Of a stretch of DNA of 64,000 nucleotides, positions 33,118 to 46,090 are shown piece by piece. Under the pieces are notes generated by a model. That model ran no database searches. It had not been told where the DNA came from and saw only the letters and a list, made by a program, of their open reading frames with translations. The first letter of the stretch is position 1; every line of letters starts with the position of its first letter. A program made the translations under genes and the position numbers. The stretch comes from Cryptomeria japonica. Taxonomy: Eukaryota; Streptophyta; Pinopsida; Cupressales; Cupressaceae. Where the stretch lies: assembly GCF_030272615.1 (NCBI RefSeq), contig NC_081408.1:66042546-66106545 (forward strand). Direction: 5' to 3'.

Positions 33118-34327
33118 TGTAGAACCCAAAATGTAGCAAGAGTTGATTAAGCTGAGAGAAGGGGGAATTATAAAGCCTATAAGGCATTCTTCATGGGTAT
33201 CAAATTTAGTGCCTATTAGAAAAAAGAATGGGGACATAAGGGTATGTGTGTATTTTAGGAACTTGAATGTTGCCTCCCTTAAAGATAATTACTCATCCCC
33301 AAACATGGAAGCCATGTTACAGAGGGTATCTAGATGTGATTTACTATCAATGATGGATGAATTCTTTGGTTATAATTAGGTATTAGTAAAAGAATCTAAG
33401 CAGTTCAAGACTTTTTTTACTACCCCTTGGGGAACCTATGTATATGTAAGAATGCCATTTGGTTTGAAGAATGCTGGTGCAACTTTTTAGAGGGATATGA
33501 ATGTAGCTTTCAAGGAATTTATTAATATCATAATGGTTGTTTAACAAGATGATCTGACATGTTTTTGAAAGAAGGAAGATGATCACTGTGGCTATTTAGA
33601 AAAAAGATTTAGTAATGCCTTAGAATTTGGTGTATCTTTAAATCCAAAAAAATGCCACTTTGCTATAACTGAAGGAAAGTTACTAGGGCACATTGTATCC
33701 AAGGAGGGAGTAAGGATTGACCTTGAAAGAATTGAGGCTATCAACAGGGTGCCTCAACCAAAAAATATTAAAGGAATTCAGTCTTTTTTGGGTAAAGTAA
33801 ACTTTGTCAGGAGATTTATTACAAATTTTGCTGCAATTGTCAAGCCTATTGTGAAGCTTTTGAAGAAGGATGCCAAGTTTGTTTGGGATGATGAGGCAAC
33901 ACTAGTATTTGATAAGATTAAATAGGCTATTCAGGAAGCCCTAATGCTTAAGTCCCTTGACTATAGTAAGCCTTTTTCACTATTTTCTTTTGCTTCATAT
34001 CATACTATAGCAGCGGTACTATTACAGAAAGATGGTGAAGGTTATGAACATCCAATTTCCTTCTACAACAAATCATCGTAGGTTGCTGAATTAAAATATG
34101 GAATTATGGAAAAACAAACATATGCTTTAGTCAAGGTTGTTAAAGTATTTAGGCCTTATCTGGTAAATGACCAGATTGTAGCCTATGTACCACATGTAGC
34201 TGTGAAAGACATCCTACCCCAGTCTGAAGTAACCGGAAAAAGATGTAGATGGATAAGAAGAATATAAGAATTTGATCTTGAGATCAAAATCACAAAGCTA
34301 GTAAGAGGTCTAGGCTTAGCCAGGTTA
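33118..34327 (+). pseudogene. E6 RT and Gypsy RNase H, continued
   Basis: RT resumes at QELIKLREGGIIKPI, then VPIRKKNGDIRVCVYFRNLN and MPFGLKNAGATF. The YxDD box position (about 33538) reads VV-stop-QDD. RNase H follows (KPFSLFSFASYHTIAAVL; the usual Asp-Ala-Ser has become Phe-Ala-Ser), then ELKYGIMEKQTYALV. At least six stops are in frame, several of them TAG where relatives have Gln (33377-33379, 33488-33490, 33923-33925). The only long open frame is 33143-33379. Confidence 0.88.
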
Positions 34328-35661
34328 ATGACTGAGACAAACTTTGAGGATATTGACATAAATAATGTTGAGACTGGAGAGGTTATGGTTACTAGTATTG
34401 AGAGGCAGTCATGGTATTTAGATATGGTATACTTCTTGAAGAATCCCTCATGTCCAGAAGGTATGACACATAACCAGAAGAGAACACTAAAGCTAAAATC
34501 ACATAAATATGTTCTTGTTCAGGGAGATGTGTATTGGAGGAATAGTGATGGGATGCTACTGGTTTGTCTGGATGAATTCCAAGCTGAGAAGGTTCTAAAA
34601 GAGATGCATAATGGGGTATGTGGAGGCCACTATTCAGCTAATACTATTGTCGATAAGATAATCAGAGAAGATTATTATTGGCTAACTTTGTTCAAGGATG
34701 CTCATAAGTATGTTAAAAGATGTGATCCTTGCCAAAGGTTCTCTTCTAGAATAAAGTATGTTGGTGCTTTTCCTTTGAATTATGTTACAGTTGAAGCCCC
34801 TTTTGTTCAATGGGGCATTGATTTTATTGGAGAGATAATAGAAAAATCAAGCAGGGGCCATAGATGGATCCTAGTGGCTAAAAATTATTTCACCAAGTGG
34901 ATTGAAACCATACCTACCAAACAAGCCACTAGTAGAGTGGTCATTGATTCTTTGATGTATAGTATAATAACAGGGTTTGGTGTGCCTACTAAAATTGTCA
35001 TGGAAAATGCCATGTGATTTAGGTCTGAGGAGTTTGGAGAGTTCTGTGTTAATTATAAGCTTATTATGTCATACTCTTCACCATACCATCCACAGGGAAA
35101 TGGCCAGGCAGAATCAAGTAATAAAAGTCTCCTCAATATTATCAAGAAGATCCTAGAGGAAAATAAAAGGTCCTGGGATCACAAGCTCAAGTTATCTTTA
35201 TGGGCTAACTATAAAAAAGGCTATTGGTACATCCCCTTTTGAGCTGGTTTATGGAGTGAAAGCCAAATTACCTATGAATAATTTGCTTCCAATTTACAAT
35301 TTTTTATAGATTGAAGAATTAGAAATGTCTGAGCCCATGGAAGAAAGAATAAGTCGGTTGGTAGAGATGGAGGAAATGAGGACTGTAGCACATAAAAAGA
35401 ATATGAAACTTCAATTATAGTCAAAAATATCTTTTTGATAAAAGAACTACTACAAGAAAATTCTAGATTGGTGACATGGTACTACAGTGGAATGCAAGAG
35501 ATCAAGACAAAGACAAGAATAAGAAATTTGAATCACTCTGGATAGGCAAACTTATTATTTTTGATGTCAATAGAAAAGATTCCTATTTCCTTCAAAGATT
35601 GAGTGGTGAGTTACAAGAACTGCCAATGCATGGAAAGTTTCTGAAACAATATTTCTCATGA
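34328..35661 (+). pseudogene. E6 Gypsy integrase
   Basis: 34328-35017 is open for 229 codons: zinc finger HNGVCGGHYSANTIVDKIIR with CDPCQRF (HHCC), then core QWGIDFIGEI with the first Asp. The second-Asp position reads VMENAM, where relatives have a TDNG-type motif. Glu follows in GNGQAESSNKSL. The C-terminal part is scrambled until 35476-35661, which gives a GPY/F-like beta region ending LKQYFS. The polyprotein stop is at 35659-35661. Confidence 0.88.
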
Positions 35662-36149
35662 GTTTTCCATGCACAATAGTTTAGGTTTTCTTTTGTTTGT
35701 TCTGCTTTGTTTTAGTTTTCTTTTGTTAGAGTTTTGTTGGTCTGTGTTCCATAGTTTTTACTAAATTCTTGTATTGGTCTTGCATCCAACCATCCCTAGT
35801 CAAAGTCGTTGTTATCATTGCTTTAAATGTGTTGGAAGTCTTGCCTTTTATTTTTGAAAGTCTATCAAAATTTAGATTTTGGTCCTTGTTTGCGAGTCCA
35901 TGGCCAAAAGGGTTTAGGGATTCAAAACATAAACCTTTGTGTCGCTTTATCTCCAAATCTTTTATTTCTGCCCGTTGCTTTTTCCACTTATATGGAAGGG
36001 TCATCCTATCGTCGAAAGGAGGGCTGCTTTGTTTTTTAGGCTTAGGTAGGTTCTATTAATTTTAAAATATTTTGCATATTTTCCTAAGTCCTATGTCTTT
36101 TTCTTATGTATGTGTCGGGTCATTAAAGATCGGGTAAGTTTCCATAAAT
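35662..36149 (+). other. E6 3' non-coding region
   Basis: T-rich sequence directly after the pol stop. Overlapping short frames on both strands (35726-36059) show no domain. No polypurine tract or LTR border could be fixed here. Confidence 0.4.
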
Positions 36150-37365
36150 CTAACAGTTGTTGTTGCACCGCAATGGGATGGTGCGCGATGGTTATTCCTT
36201 GTGACCCAATGACAAACCACTAGCAGTGGGCCAAGACAAAAGTTAAAGTGGACAATTAAGCTAGATGGTTAAGTAAAGGGGGCTAGGTATCGAAGAAGTT
36301 TAAAGATCGAATGGTTAGTTCAAAATGATTGAAGTTTGTCGTGATACTGCAATTGAAAGTTGCACAATGTTTTTCTTTGCACATTAGCAACTAAGTGGAG
36401 CCAAATCCTAAGGTGGGTCTGACGGTGCTAACATGGCAGGTGAGTTGGGAAACAGGTGGATCTACTAGCCAAAGCCTAAGGTGACATGTGGCAGAGTAGA
36501 GGGTATAAAACCAAGGTATAAGGTGGGTCTAGCTTAAGGCAAGGTGGCAGAAAAGTGGTGCCCAAATAAAATTCTAGGACAAATCAAGAAGTAACACATG
36601 ACAGGGGTTTGAAGACGAGTGAATGAATAATGGGCCCACTTTGAAGGTTAAAATGGTTAAGGACCGGACAAATCCAATGCAGATCAATAGTTTTCGTTGT
36701 ACCGTGGTTATGAAGTGTCTGAATGTTATTCCTTACGAATCAGTGACAGACCGTTAGTAGTCCCAATAGTTAATTTCAATCGATCATGTGCTGGCGGTTA
36801 AGTTGTGACTATTCTTTAAAGCCTGAGTAATAATGAAGTGATCCAACAGTTGTCGTGATACCACGATCAAAATTTGCTCGACCATTATTCTTTGTAGATC
36901 AGTGACTAAGTGGTGGGGCTCATGAGAAGAGAGTGCCTTAGGTGTGTTAATAGGTTGGAAAGTTAAGAGAAAATCAAGGGTGGTCCCTATTCTGCAAAGG
37001 GGAGTTGTACAAATTTTATTCTTTGCGACTCAGCGACAAGCCTCTAGTGGCAACAGTTAAGGTCGATGTTTAAGGCGAGCGATTATGGTGAATAATAAAA
37101 TGTTGGCAGCTAAGTCTTCAAAGTTTCCTAAAGATTGAACAAGTTCCTGTTGATCTAATGGTTGTTGCTGAGATGCTATGCAAAGTTGCATGACTGTTAT
37201 TCTTCATGGATCAACGATAAAGGGAAAATGAATAACTAAACAATGGGCCCACTTAGAAGGCATGTGGTTAATAAGTGTGCTATTTTTATGTAATCTGATG
37301 GTGGTCGCTGAACCGCTATGAGAAGAAGCTTGAGTTTTAGTCATCGCAAATCAGTGAGTAAAGGA
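36150..37365 (+). repeat. Seven degenerate, spaced repeat units downstream of E6 pol
   Basis: A block of about 70 bp recurs at roughly 36151-36230, 36334-36400, 36686-36760, 36845-36916, 36981-37050, 37157-37224 and 37296-37364. Its pattern is gttgtcgtgataccgcgat, then a ttgc..gac variable part, then gttattctttgtgaatcagtgacaaa. Spacers of 65-285 bp differ in sequence. Many plant Gypsy elements of large size carry such arrays between pol and the 3' LTR; assignment to E6 is by position. Confidence 0.7.
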
Positions 37366-38170
37366 AAGATATTCAGAGGAAATTCCCTATGCTTTGTTCG
37401 AGCCATAATTTTGAAATTTACAGAAGGATTAATTGGCGAAGTGTGCAGCTTTACTGATAGTAAGAAATGCTCAGTTGCCATTATAACCCCTTCATACACC
37501 ATTATTTCAAAATTTGAAATTGCAAAAAGGGTATTCAAAGATATTTGCAGAGAACAGGTGCATGATTTGCAATTTCTCAAGCAATAAGTAATTTTTTTTG
37601 CAATTGTTCTTTACAATTCCAATCTACTTGGTGTTATTGGGTGCTTGAATTTCCAGAGAGGTTGTTTGAATAGTAATTGAACTAAGGGTAGTAATGAGAT
37701 GGCACCATGAAGGGAATTCAGAGGGATGGTAGATTATCAGGACAGAGTAATTTTTGATTATTTCTTAGAGCAATTTGCCCAATCTACCAATAGTGTAGCA
37801 AAAATACAAGAACTTGTGCCTAAAGCTCTCCATCTAAAAATTGGTGATGGGCTATATGATAAAGGTTGTTGGTTGAGGGATGCTCAAATAGGCAATGACC
37901 GGTTTGGGTTTACTCAAAGTAGGATTTGGTCAGTGAAACTCACCTTCTCCAATTAACAATATATGGGAATTATATGTTGGAAGCTTGTAGTGCCTGGAGT
38001 ATTCATGGATGTCGGTTTGTTAACCCAAATTGCAGAAAATTATGACCCCATTACTAAGACTGTGAAAAATATAAATGGAGGAGTTTTAATTGAAATCAAG
38101 GATGATGAATTCAGAAGAGATTTCTGACTTAGTGTTTTACATCCATATAGAAATTTACAATGTTAAATTT
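37318..38170 (+). pseudogene. Unknown protein remnant downstream of E6
   Basis: 37318-37587 (89 codons) and 37726-37956 (76 codons, containing KIGDGLYDKGCWLRDAQIG) are open. The frame after 37956 continues through stops with VVPGVFMDVGLLTQIAENYDP and DDEFRRDF to about 38130. I do not recognise it. The second part somewhat resembles helical N-terminal segments of large plant retrotransposon ORFs. It may be an extra ORF of E6 or the edge of another element. Confidence 0.35.
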
Positions 38171-38383
38171 AATGGCAAAGCATTCAAACAAGTCTGAAAT
38201 ATAAGCCTGACCTATATTTAAGAATAACCACAGATGCCCAAGTAACTCAGGGTCATTTTCTTGGCCATTTAATAGGTTTTATTTCTGAGGAAGTACTAAA
38301 GTTAATGAATGTCCTACTTTTATTGTCCATCTGGTGTTCTCCTTATTAAGCAATGGTCAAATTTACTATTTTTATTCTTTTGC

Positions 38384-40020
38384 AGGTGTGAACCTAGTTT
38401 CTTCTATAAACTACTTGGGGTTCTTTTTTATTTCATAGGCTACTCATGGTGGGAAATTTCCATGGGAATTCTTATATCTCATACATGATATATTTATTAT
38501 GTCAAAGATTTTGATGTTCTTTTATTTCAATTTTCAATTTCTATTGTACAAATTCAATGGAAAATCTAATAATCTTGTAAAAAGTGACTCATAGAAAATT
38601 GTGTGGTACTTTTTTGTATTAATAAAACACATTTGCTTGTCATAAAATTAGTTATTTTTGTTGGATTAAGAACAAATTATAAATTGAAAGTAATAACATC
38701 AACCAAACAATTGTAAAAATATCAGGACAACAACACTACCAAGACCAACATCAACAAAACAACTATAGCACATTACAATAGTTTTCATCATAGCTGTAGT
38801 CCATTACAACATGCATTACACAAGTTTTCATCATAGCTGTAGTTCATTACAACATGCATTACAACAATTTTTCATCACAATTGTTGCCCATTACAACATT
38901 ATTTTATCACAGCTATTTTTAAAGCAAGCACAATGAAATTTTTTTTTGAGTTAGCGGGATGTGTGCCAATGAATAGATTGTTTGTTTCTTTAGGGTGTTT
39001 CTGATATTATTTGTTTTAAACAAAAAAATATCCTTTTTAAATACATAACATGTAAAAATTAAAAAGGAAATTTGATGTATCGAAAAAATCAAGGAATATA
39101 AATTTAATATAGTTTAGAATTTTTTTTAAATTTTAGTTTTATGTCTTATGTTATTATTTAGGTTTTCCTTTTTTTAATTCTTGTTATGTTTTTAAAAATG
39201 ATTTAACTATAATTTAAATTAATCAAGACTGAGGATAACATTAATTAGAATTAATTTATAATTTTTGAAAATAATAATAAGTAATTTAAATTATGTTTCA
39301 CATTGTAATTAATTAGAATATGTTTATTTAATTGGGGTAAGATTCAGAATTATAATTAAAATTATATAAGATTGTTTTAATTAAATAACTATTGAATTTT
39401 AGCATTGAAAAAATAGATAATAGAAAATATTATTTATTATTTATTATAATTAAATAATTATAAATGTCTTACTGAAATCTATTATAATTTCAATTTTAGA
39501 TAATAAATATTTTTTAATTTTTAAATAATTTAATTTTTAAAATTTAAGAATTATTAATTAGGATTATAAGCTGGTCAAGTCACAAATTGGGGATCTCATC
39601 CTCACATAAAAATGTTAAGGCTCACAACAATAACACCACCACTACCTAAGAAGAACCCATATTATTGTTTATTTTTAATTCCATTGAACACAAATAATTT
39701 TTATAAATTTAATTTAATTATGATAATAATAGATCATAGATAATAGATAATATAATAATAATGAAATCTTATTTGCAATACAATAAAATAAAAGTATAAT
39801 TTCACAAATAGTTCATACATACATGCATACATATATACATACATACATACATACATACATACATACATACATACATACATACATACAAACATACATAATA
39901 CACATTAACATAGGTAGAGTATTAATATACTTTAGTATAATATAATATACTAATAATATTATTTAGGGTTAGGGTTAGTTTGCAATATTAATACTATATT
40001 ATGTTATTATTAGCCACTTT
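38384..40020 (+). repeat. Left direct repeat of E8 (LTR-like)
   Basis: Shares ordered blocks with 44937-46090: a start like tgtgaac with ccacttggggttctttttc, then gagttagcgggat.tgtgcca, then agaacccatattatt, then ttagggttagtttgcaatatt. Very AT-rich, with insertions and deletions between copies. A CATA microsatellite at 39812-39898 is only in this copy. Confidence 0.6.
39812..39898. repeat. (CATA)n microsatellite
   Basis: About 20 tetranucleotide units with a few interruptions. Confidence 0.95.
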
Positions 40021-42913
40021 AGACCTTGTATCTTTCATTAGTACTATTAAGAAGTCTTCAACATTTTGTATTTATGCATGGTCTAAAAGGAACAAAGTAT
40101 TGTGTGCATAATAGTTTAGTAGTTTCTTATGATCTTTGCCTTTCATGTAAAGACCAATTTTTTATCTGTTTTAAAGGAGGTATTAAAACAGGTCAATTCC
40201 TCATGTTGTTTATCATGTTCTATATGGTTCTATGCTTTATTATATACAAAGTTATGTTTAAAAGGCATTTTTAGCCTTTTATTCATTCAAAAAGCACCAT
40301 TAAAAATAAGAAAAGAAAGAAGTTTCTATTTTACACTTTCTAAAATTTTTGGAGGTGACTAATAGTTTATAATATTAAACCTCACATTGCAAGATTAGGG
40401 TTTTCTCTCAGGTCTTCCATGTAAAAAATGGTCTTATTCTTTACATGGAAACTAGGGTTCCTTAAGTGAAGTTGCAATAAAAATAGATTAATGAATAATA
40501 GTCACATGAAAGAGTAGAAAGATCATGAGTATAGATTTAATATGAAGGTGATAATACTCAAAACTAAAATCAAAGCATAAAGGCAACAAGTCATTAAAGA
40601 TAGTCATTATTGTTAAAATTATTATGTTGTAGTCACTACCTCCAGTCAGCATAAGGAAAGAGTTAAAAAAATGAGATCTATGGAGAAGAGGGTGGATTAA
40701 AGAGTGAACATCAAGGACAAGCCAATATGATAGTTCTTTATGTCAAATATGCAAACCATAATAAGAAGATAAATAAAAAACTAGATAGAGTTAGGGACTA
40801 TAACCTAAACAAAGAATAGATCAATCATATCATACATTGGCTAAGAAAATCATTTATTTCAAAATGAGTGATAAAGGAAGATTGAAGTTTATGATATAAT
40901 CATGAAAAACATGCATAAACACAAGAAGGTAGATATCTATCAAGAGGATCACATAGGTACCAAATACCAATGAACACCATAGTTGAAACCATTCCCATTA
41001 AACACCAAATAAATATGATCAAGGATAGGTTTGTGACAGGGTTTTAAAAGTTCATAAGATAGTGAAAAAGCCATGAATCACTCAAGTAGTCAAGTCAAGT
41101 CAAATAATATACAATCAAGAATTATAATGATAGAGGGATACATTTAGATCAAGAGCAAAGAGAAAATTTGAAAAGAAAGGTGCATATAAAAGGAATAAAG
41201 TGAGTAATAAAGAGCAATTTAATACTCTCAAAAGGAATTTCAACATAAGTCAAGGACACCTTATGGGTTGACGCATGTTTGAGTAGTAGTTTAGAGCCAA
41301 AATAGGTCAGTTTTGAAATATTTATGAGGGTCCTTTTAAATGAAAAAAGCCTACGTCTAACCCCCTTCGGTTCATATCAGAGCATGCAAGTAATTAAGTC
41401 CTCATGAAGCAACTCAAGGGCAAGAAGTGGCAATTTCAGTTAATTGAACTATTTTATTATGCAAAATTCAGTTCGAGGCCTAAGAAGATAGTGTTTTATA
41501 GGTGAATACGGTAGATTATGGCTAGTAAAAGAACCCACATGGGTAAGCAACAACTTAAGGTAAATTTTTTTCCCACAAGATACTATTTACCAACAATTTT
41601 GACCCACTTTTTGGCATAAATTTTGATCTTGTATGACCCAAGAAGTTCATCATGCAAATTGAAGGATAAAATGAGATAAATGGCCATCAGTTGAAGGTTA
41701 TCATCAATTCAAGGGAATAATATCATCACCAATTCTATCTTCAATCAAGAAAGAGGCTTGTCTTCTATAAAGTCTTCTTTTCTTTTCTAGTTCTTTCTTT
41801 TAGTTTGCATACAAGGCCAGAGCATTGTAACTCTGAATTTCTTCAAAGCATTTTGTAGGACCAAATAGGCTTCTGTCAAATTCTATGAAAGAAATGGTTC
41901 TTGCAAAAAATGTTCTTATTTTATTGTTATTGACCAATGATTTGATTTAATTATATGATTTTCTCTTAAATCCTTTAATATTGTCTCATTCTTGACATAT
42001 TGAAATAAGAATCTTCATTAGTAGGATTGATTGAATGTTATGTTTAACCATTTTATCAGTGAGTTGACATTGTTAAACATTGTTTTCATCAAGTAAAAAC
42101 TGAAAAAAAAAAAATTCATGTGAAGCATTCATGCACTTTATGATCCAAATTGAGTTGTGAACAAATATAAGATTTTTCAAATCAGATTGCACGTCTCAAA
42201 TCAATAGTTTCAGACCTACATTATTCATGTATCACCTCCAATTAGTAATAGAGTTTCATTTTAAGCAATCCTTCAATCCCCTTTTCAATTAGTTTTAGTA
42301 GTTTTTAGGAGTTTTTTAAAGGGAAATATGCAATATTATAAAGTTTCATTCTAATTTTAGGCAACTCATAGGTCTAGGAGTGATCCCATGTTACACATGA
42401 TTGTTGAGTTTTTAGAACTTGTCATTTGGTGGAATGCTTCATGATAAAAACTTTTGGCATGGTTAGTAGGACAAGTGAGCTAATTTAGTTCGTAAAAGCC
42501 TAACACTTGTTATTTTTTTTTATCTAAGTAGTAAAAATGTTAGCCAAATTGAGGTGAGAAATTTCATACCTAGCGGCTCTATTCTTCTAGTTTTGAGGTA
42601 GACGTAGTGCATAACTTATGAGAAGGATATAAATGAGACAAATTTTAACTCCTCTTGAGTATTTATAGTTGTCACCACTTAAAAGGAAAGTGAGAGTAGA
42701 AAGAAGAGATCTTGATCCTTATTTATAAGGGATGACACAATCTACACCTCCTAATTATAAAACTTCAATGAAAGCTACAAAGATAATACCACCAAACCCA
42801 TTACCCACAAATCCAATATCTCATAGTGCTTCAAGATTTTAACCTTTTGTACCATTTAAACAAGGTATACATCTAAATCTTTCTCAAAATGATTATATAC
42901 CTATAGTATCCCT
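40021..42913. other. No recognisable gene: E8 leader or unassigned
   Basis: AT-rich, with only short frames (40026-40362). A possible degenerate primer site lies at 41376-41387. Nothing else is supportable. Confidence 0.5.
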
Positions 42914-43520
42914 TAAAAGCTTTCCCTTTTCACTAGAGAAGGTCAAACCACACCTATTGAACACATAAGATATGTAGCCTCATATTGTGGAGTTCACTAT
43001 ATCACACAAGAGAATGTTGTAGTAAAGTTGCTTGTAGTGTCCTTCAATGAAAAAGTGCTTAAATGGTTCAGGAGCTTATTGATGGCTTCTATTGCTAGTT
43101 GGGATTAGCTAGGTTATATCCTTTGCAAACATTTTGAAGACAAAATCTAGACAATCTAACATTGGTAGAGTATCTCAACACAATCAAAAGGGCTCCACTT
43201 AAACTCATGATGGATTTCAACTTATGCTTCTAGAAGAGCTGGAATAGAATACTAGCTATGGTAAGCTCTTCTGCTAATAATACTTTCATGTATTATCTCA
43301 GACCTCTTAACAACAATATGATCTCAGTTATGATTCAATCTATGGGTGGTCCAACCTTACCAAAATCTTTTAATATTCCCACTAGAGAATAAAATATCCT
43401 TATTCAAGATGGTAAGATAGCACCAAGGTCTCCAATGCATATTTATCCAAAAATGCAACCACCTATACTAGCTCAAATACCTATTATAGTTGTTATCCCT
43501 ACTATTGCAATATTAAGCTA
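42914..43520 (+). pseudogene. E8 Gypsy gag remnant
   Basis: Reads FTREGQTTPIEHIRYVASYC, then NVVVKLLVVSFNEKVLKWF, the Retrotrans_gag capsid pattern, then LCKHFEDK. Stops interrupt at about 43108, 43147 and later. The C-terminal part up to 43520 still reads as gag-like (LRPLNNNMISVMIQSMGG). Confidence 0.7.
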
Positions 43521-44519
43521 TCATTTTTTCCCCAAGAGAAAGATTTTTAAATCCTATCTCAAGAGCTTCAGGACATAAACAACTTATTATAGACCTTTGA
43601 CAATGAGTTAGTGAACCTTAAGGATCAAAAAGGCCAAAATGTTAGACCATAACAAATCTCATAACATCCTAACAAGCCTCATTATCAATTTGATCTTCAT
43701 AATCAAAGAAACAACTATAATGCAAAGCTTTTTTAGACTTACAATCCAAATTCTACTAGCTCTTCAAGAGAGCTTATACCTATACAAAATAACATGAAAC
43801 AAGATTATGAGTGGTCTTTTCCATGCAACCAACCCCATAATAAGATTACTTGATCAAGTGGAATGCTAAATTAGGCTGTTATAGATCAAAATAATTTTAT
43901 ATATTCTCAAGATGCAAGACCAAAGACTAATGAGTAGCAAGGTACTCAATCCGAGCAAGGTGTTCTTGATTTTGCATCGATGAACTACCAAGATGAATAA
44001 TTTTGTGGAGTTAATCACCCACAAGGACAAAATTATTCCTATGACCATATATCAACCAACACAAGGTCAAATAAGAGGCTATAGACATTTGAAAACAAAT
44101 TGATAAGGGAAAAAAATCCAACAAGGGTAAAAATAAAGCTTCTACAAGCTAAGAAGACAACAAGGGGCCTCAACCTACTCAAAATATTTAGATTTTGTCA
44201 AGACGTTAGGCTATAGAAAGAAAATACTAGCCAAAATTCTAACTACAACCAATACAAGCACAAGAAGATGCTATTGTTCCAAAACTACAACAAAAGGTTA
44301 GTACAATTCTATTAAATATTATAGAGCACATGAAAAGGGCTAATGTTAGTATGTCAATGTGGGATTCCTTATCTCTTCCCAACTAAAAAGATTTGTTGAA
44401 AAATGCTTTATCTAATATGTCTTTGTCTAGTGAAACCTCTAAGGATTAACCCAAGCTTGTACTTACAAATAACCCCCAAGGTCAAAATGAACAGTAAAGC
44501 AAGGAAATCAAAACCCCTC
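43521..44519. other. E8 gag-protease linker, degenerate
   Basis: No frame longer than about 60 codons. Gln/Asn-rich codons suggest the usual low-complexity linker. A local cluster of caa and aag triplets is the only feature. Confidence 0.4.
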
Positions 44520-44936
44520 TATTTTATGTGACTTTAATCATTGGTCAATATTTACTACATAATTGTATGATTAATTAAGGACCAAGCAAATTCGTGATGC
44601 CAAATAAGATAGCAGATAAATTGGATCTATCCTATGCGCCTCTTGCAAATGAAGTAGTACAACTAGATAGTACATTTGTAAATATAGTTAGGATAACAAA
44701 AACTTTGAGTTTTACCTTATATGCTTGCCCAAATTTTTCCATCACATAGGATGTTTATGTTATATAATTACCACCATACTTTTCCCTATTTTTTTTAATG
44801 CATTTTACTGCCAAGTTAGGCGGATATCTATCATGTAATTGGTCACATATGTTTATAAGAACTAGATATGGCACCAACGTGACCATAAATTTAGATCCAA
44901 TTACTAAAGATCATATAGAACCTTATGTGTCTAGTG
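44520..44936 (+). pseudogene. E8 Gypsy retropepsin remnant
   Basis: Reads FYVTLIIGQYLLHNCMIN, then a stop where the active-site residues should be, then VMPNKIADKLDLSYAP, YACPNFS, and from 44798 FTAKLGGYLSCNWSHMFIRT. The catalytic D-S/T-G is lost. The open frame 44798-45100 runs on into the right direct repeat and is a chimera. Confidence 0.7.
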
Positions 44937-46090
44937 TTGTGAACTGGGTTTCTTGTTTAAACCACTTGGGGTTCTTTTTCATTTCAATGGGCTATTCATG
45001 GTGGGAAACTATCCATCATAATTCTTATATTTCATACATGATATATTATCATGTCAAAGATTTGATATTCTTTTATTTCAATTTTAAATATCTATTGTAA
45101 AAATTTAGTGGACAATTTAATAACCTTGGAAAGAGTGACTCATAGAAAATTGTGCACTACTTCTAAGTAGTATTAAACACATTTACTTATCATAATTTAT
45201 TTTTTGATTAAGAATCAAATTAAAAGGTCAAAGTAATAGCATCAACAAAATAGTTATAACAACAACGTGACAACAACACTACCAAGGCCAATATCAACAA
45301 AACAATCGTACAATATTTCATCACATCTACAACCCATTAGAATAGTATTTCATCAAAAATATTTTCATAGGCAACACAATGGAAATATTTTTTGAGTTAG
45401 CGGGATTTGTGCCACTAACCAAATTGTATGTCTTTTTCTAAATTTTTTTTGATATATTTGTTTTGAATGAAAAATACACTTTTTAAAATACATATAACAC
45501 ATTAAAATGAAGGGGAAAATTTGATGTATGCCAAAGAATCAAGTTATATATATATCCATCACCACTAGAGAATAACCCATATTATTATTTATTTTTAGTT
45601 ACATTGAACACAATTAGTTTTATTTTTATATTTATTTAAAAATCAATGTACTTTTGTTTATTTTTAATCTCAATGTATTCAAAATAATTTTAAACACATA
45701 TATATGCAATGGAAATAATATTGAAGAAATAATCTTAGAATGATTTTATGTTTTTATTTTATAAATACAATTACTTAGTATTTCCATAAAGTAAATTAAA
45801 ATATGATAAAAGCATATATATAATTAAATTTATTTAATTTTAATAATATTAATAATAGATAATATAATAATAATGTAATATTATTTACAATAGAATATGG
45901 TATAATTTCTTAATTAGTTTAAACATAACCTAGAATAGTATATTTAAAAATAAAACTATTGTAATATAATACGCGCTAATATAAATATAATATATATAAT
46001 AATAATATTAATCAGCGTTAGGGTTAGTGTCCAAATATTAATATTATATTATATTATATTTATAGTAATTTTGTAGTAATATATATATTG
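44937..46090 (+). repeat. Right direct repeat of E8 (LTR-like)
   Basis: Matches 38384-40020 in ordered blocks. It begins directly in former coding sequence with no polypurine tract, which suggests a deletion junction at 44937. Confidence 0.55.

Larger units (their letters stand above)
38384..46090 (+). mobile_element. E8: highly decayed Gypsy element bounded by ~1.2-1.6-kb direct repeats
   Basis: Direct repeats at 38384-40020 and 44937-46090 enclose a Gypsy gag (42914-43520) and protease (44520-44936) on the plus strand. RT and integrase are missing; the second repeat begins in the middle of the protease-distal coding region, which implies a large deletion. A tRNA-Met-like string (tcatatcagagc) at about 41376-41387 is a possible primer site, which would make the left LTR about 3 kb. 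The borders are uncertain. Confidence 0.5.

Noticed and set aside
25617-33122. Perfect target duplication for E7
   Set aside because: Flanks cctag and tgtag match at three of five bases only, so I do not claim an intact duplication.
39964-39982. Telomere-like ttagggttagggttag
   Set aside because: Only two to three units, a related string sits at the equivalent place in the other E8 repeat (46015), and it is inside element sequence.
44798-45100. 100-codon frame that looks continuous
   Set aside because: Chimera of protease remnant and the start of the right E8 repeat; not a gene.
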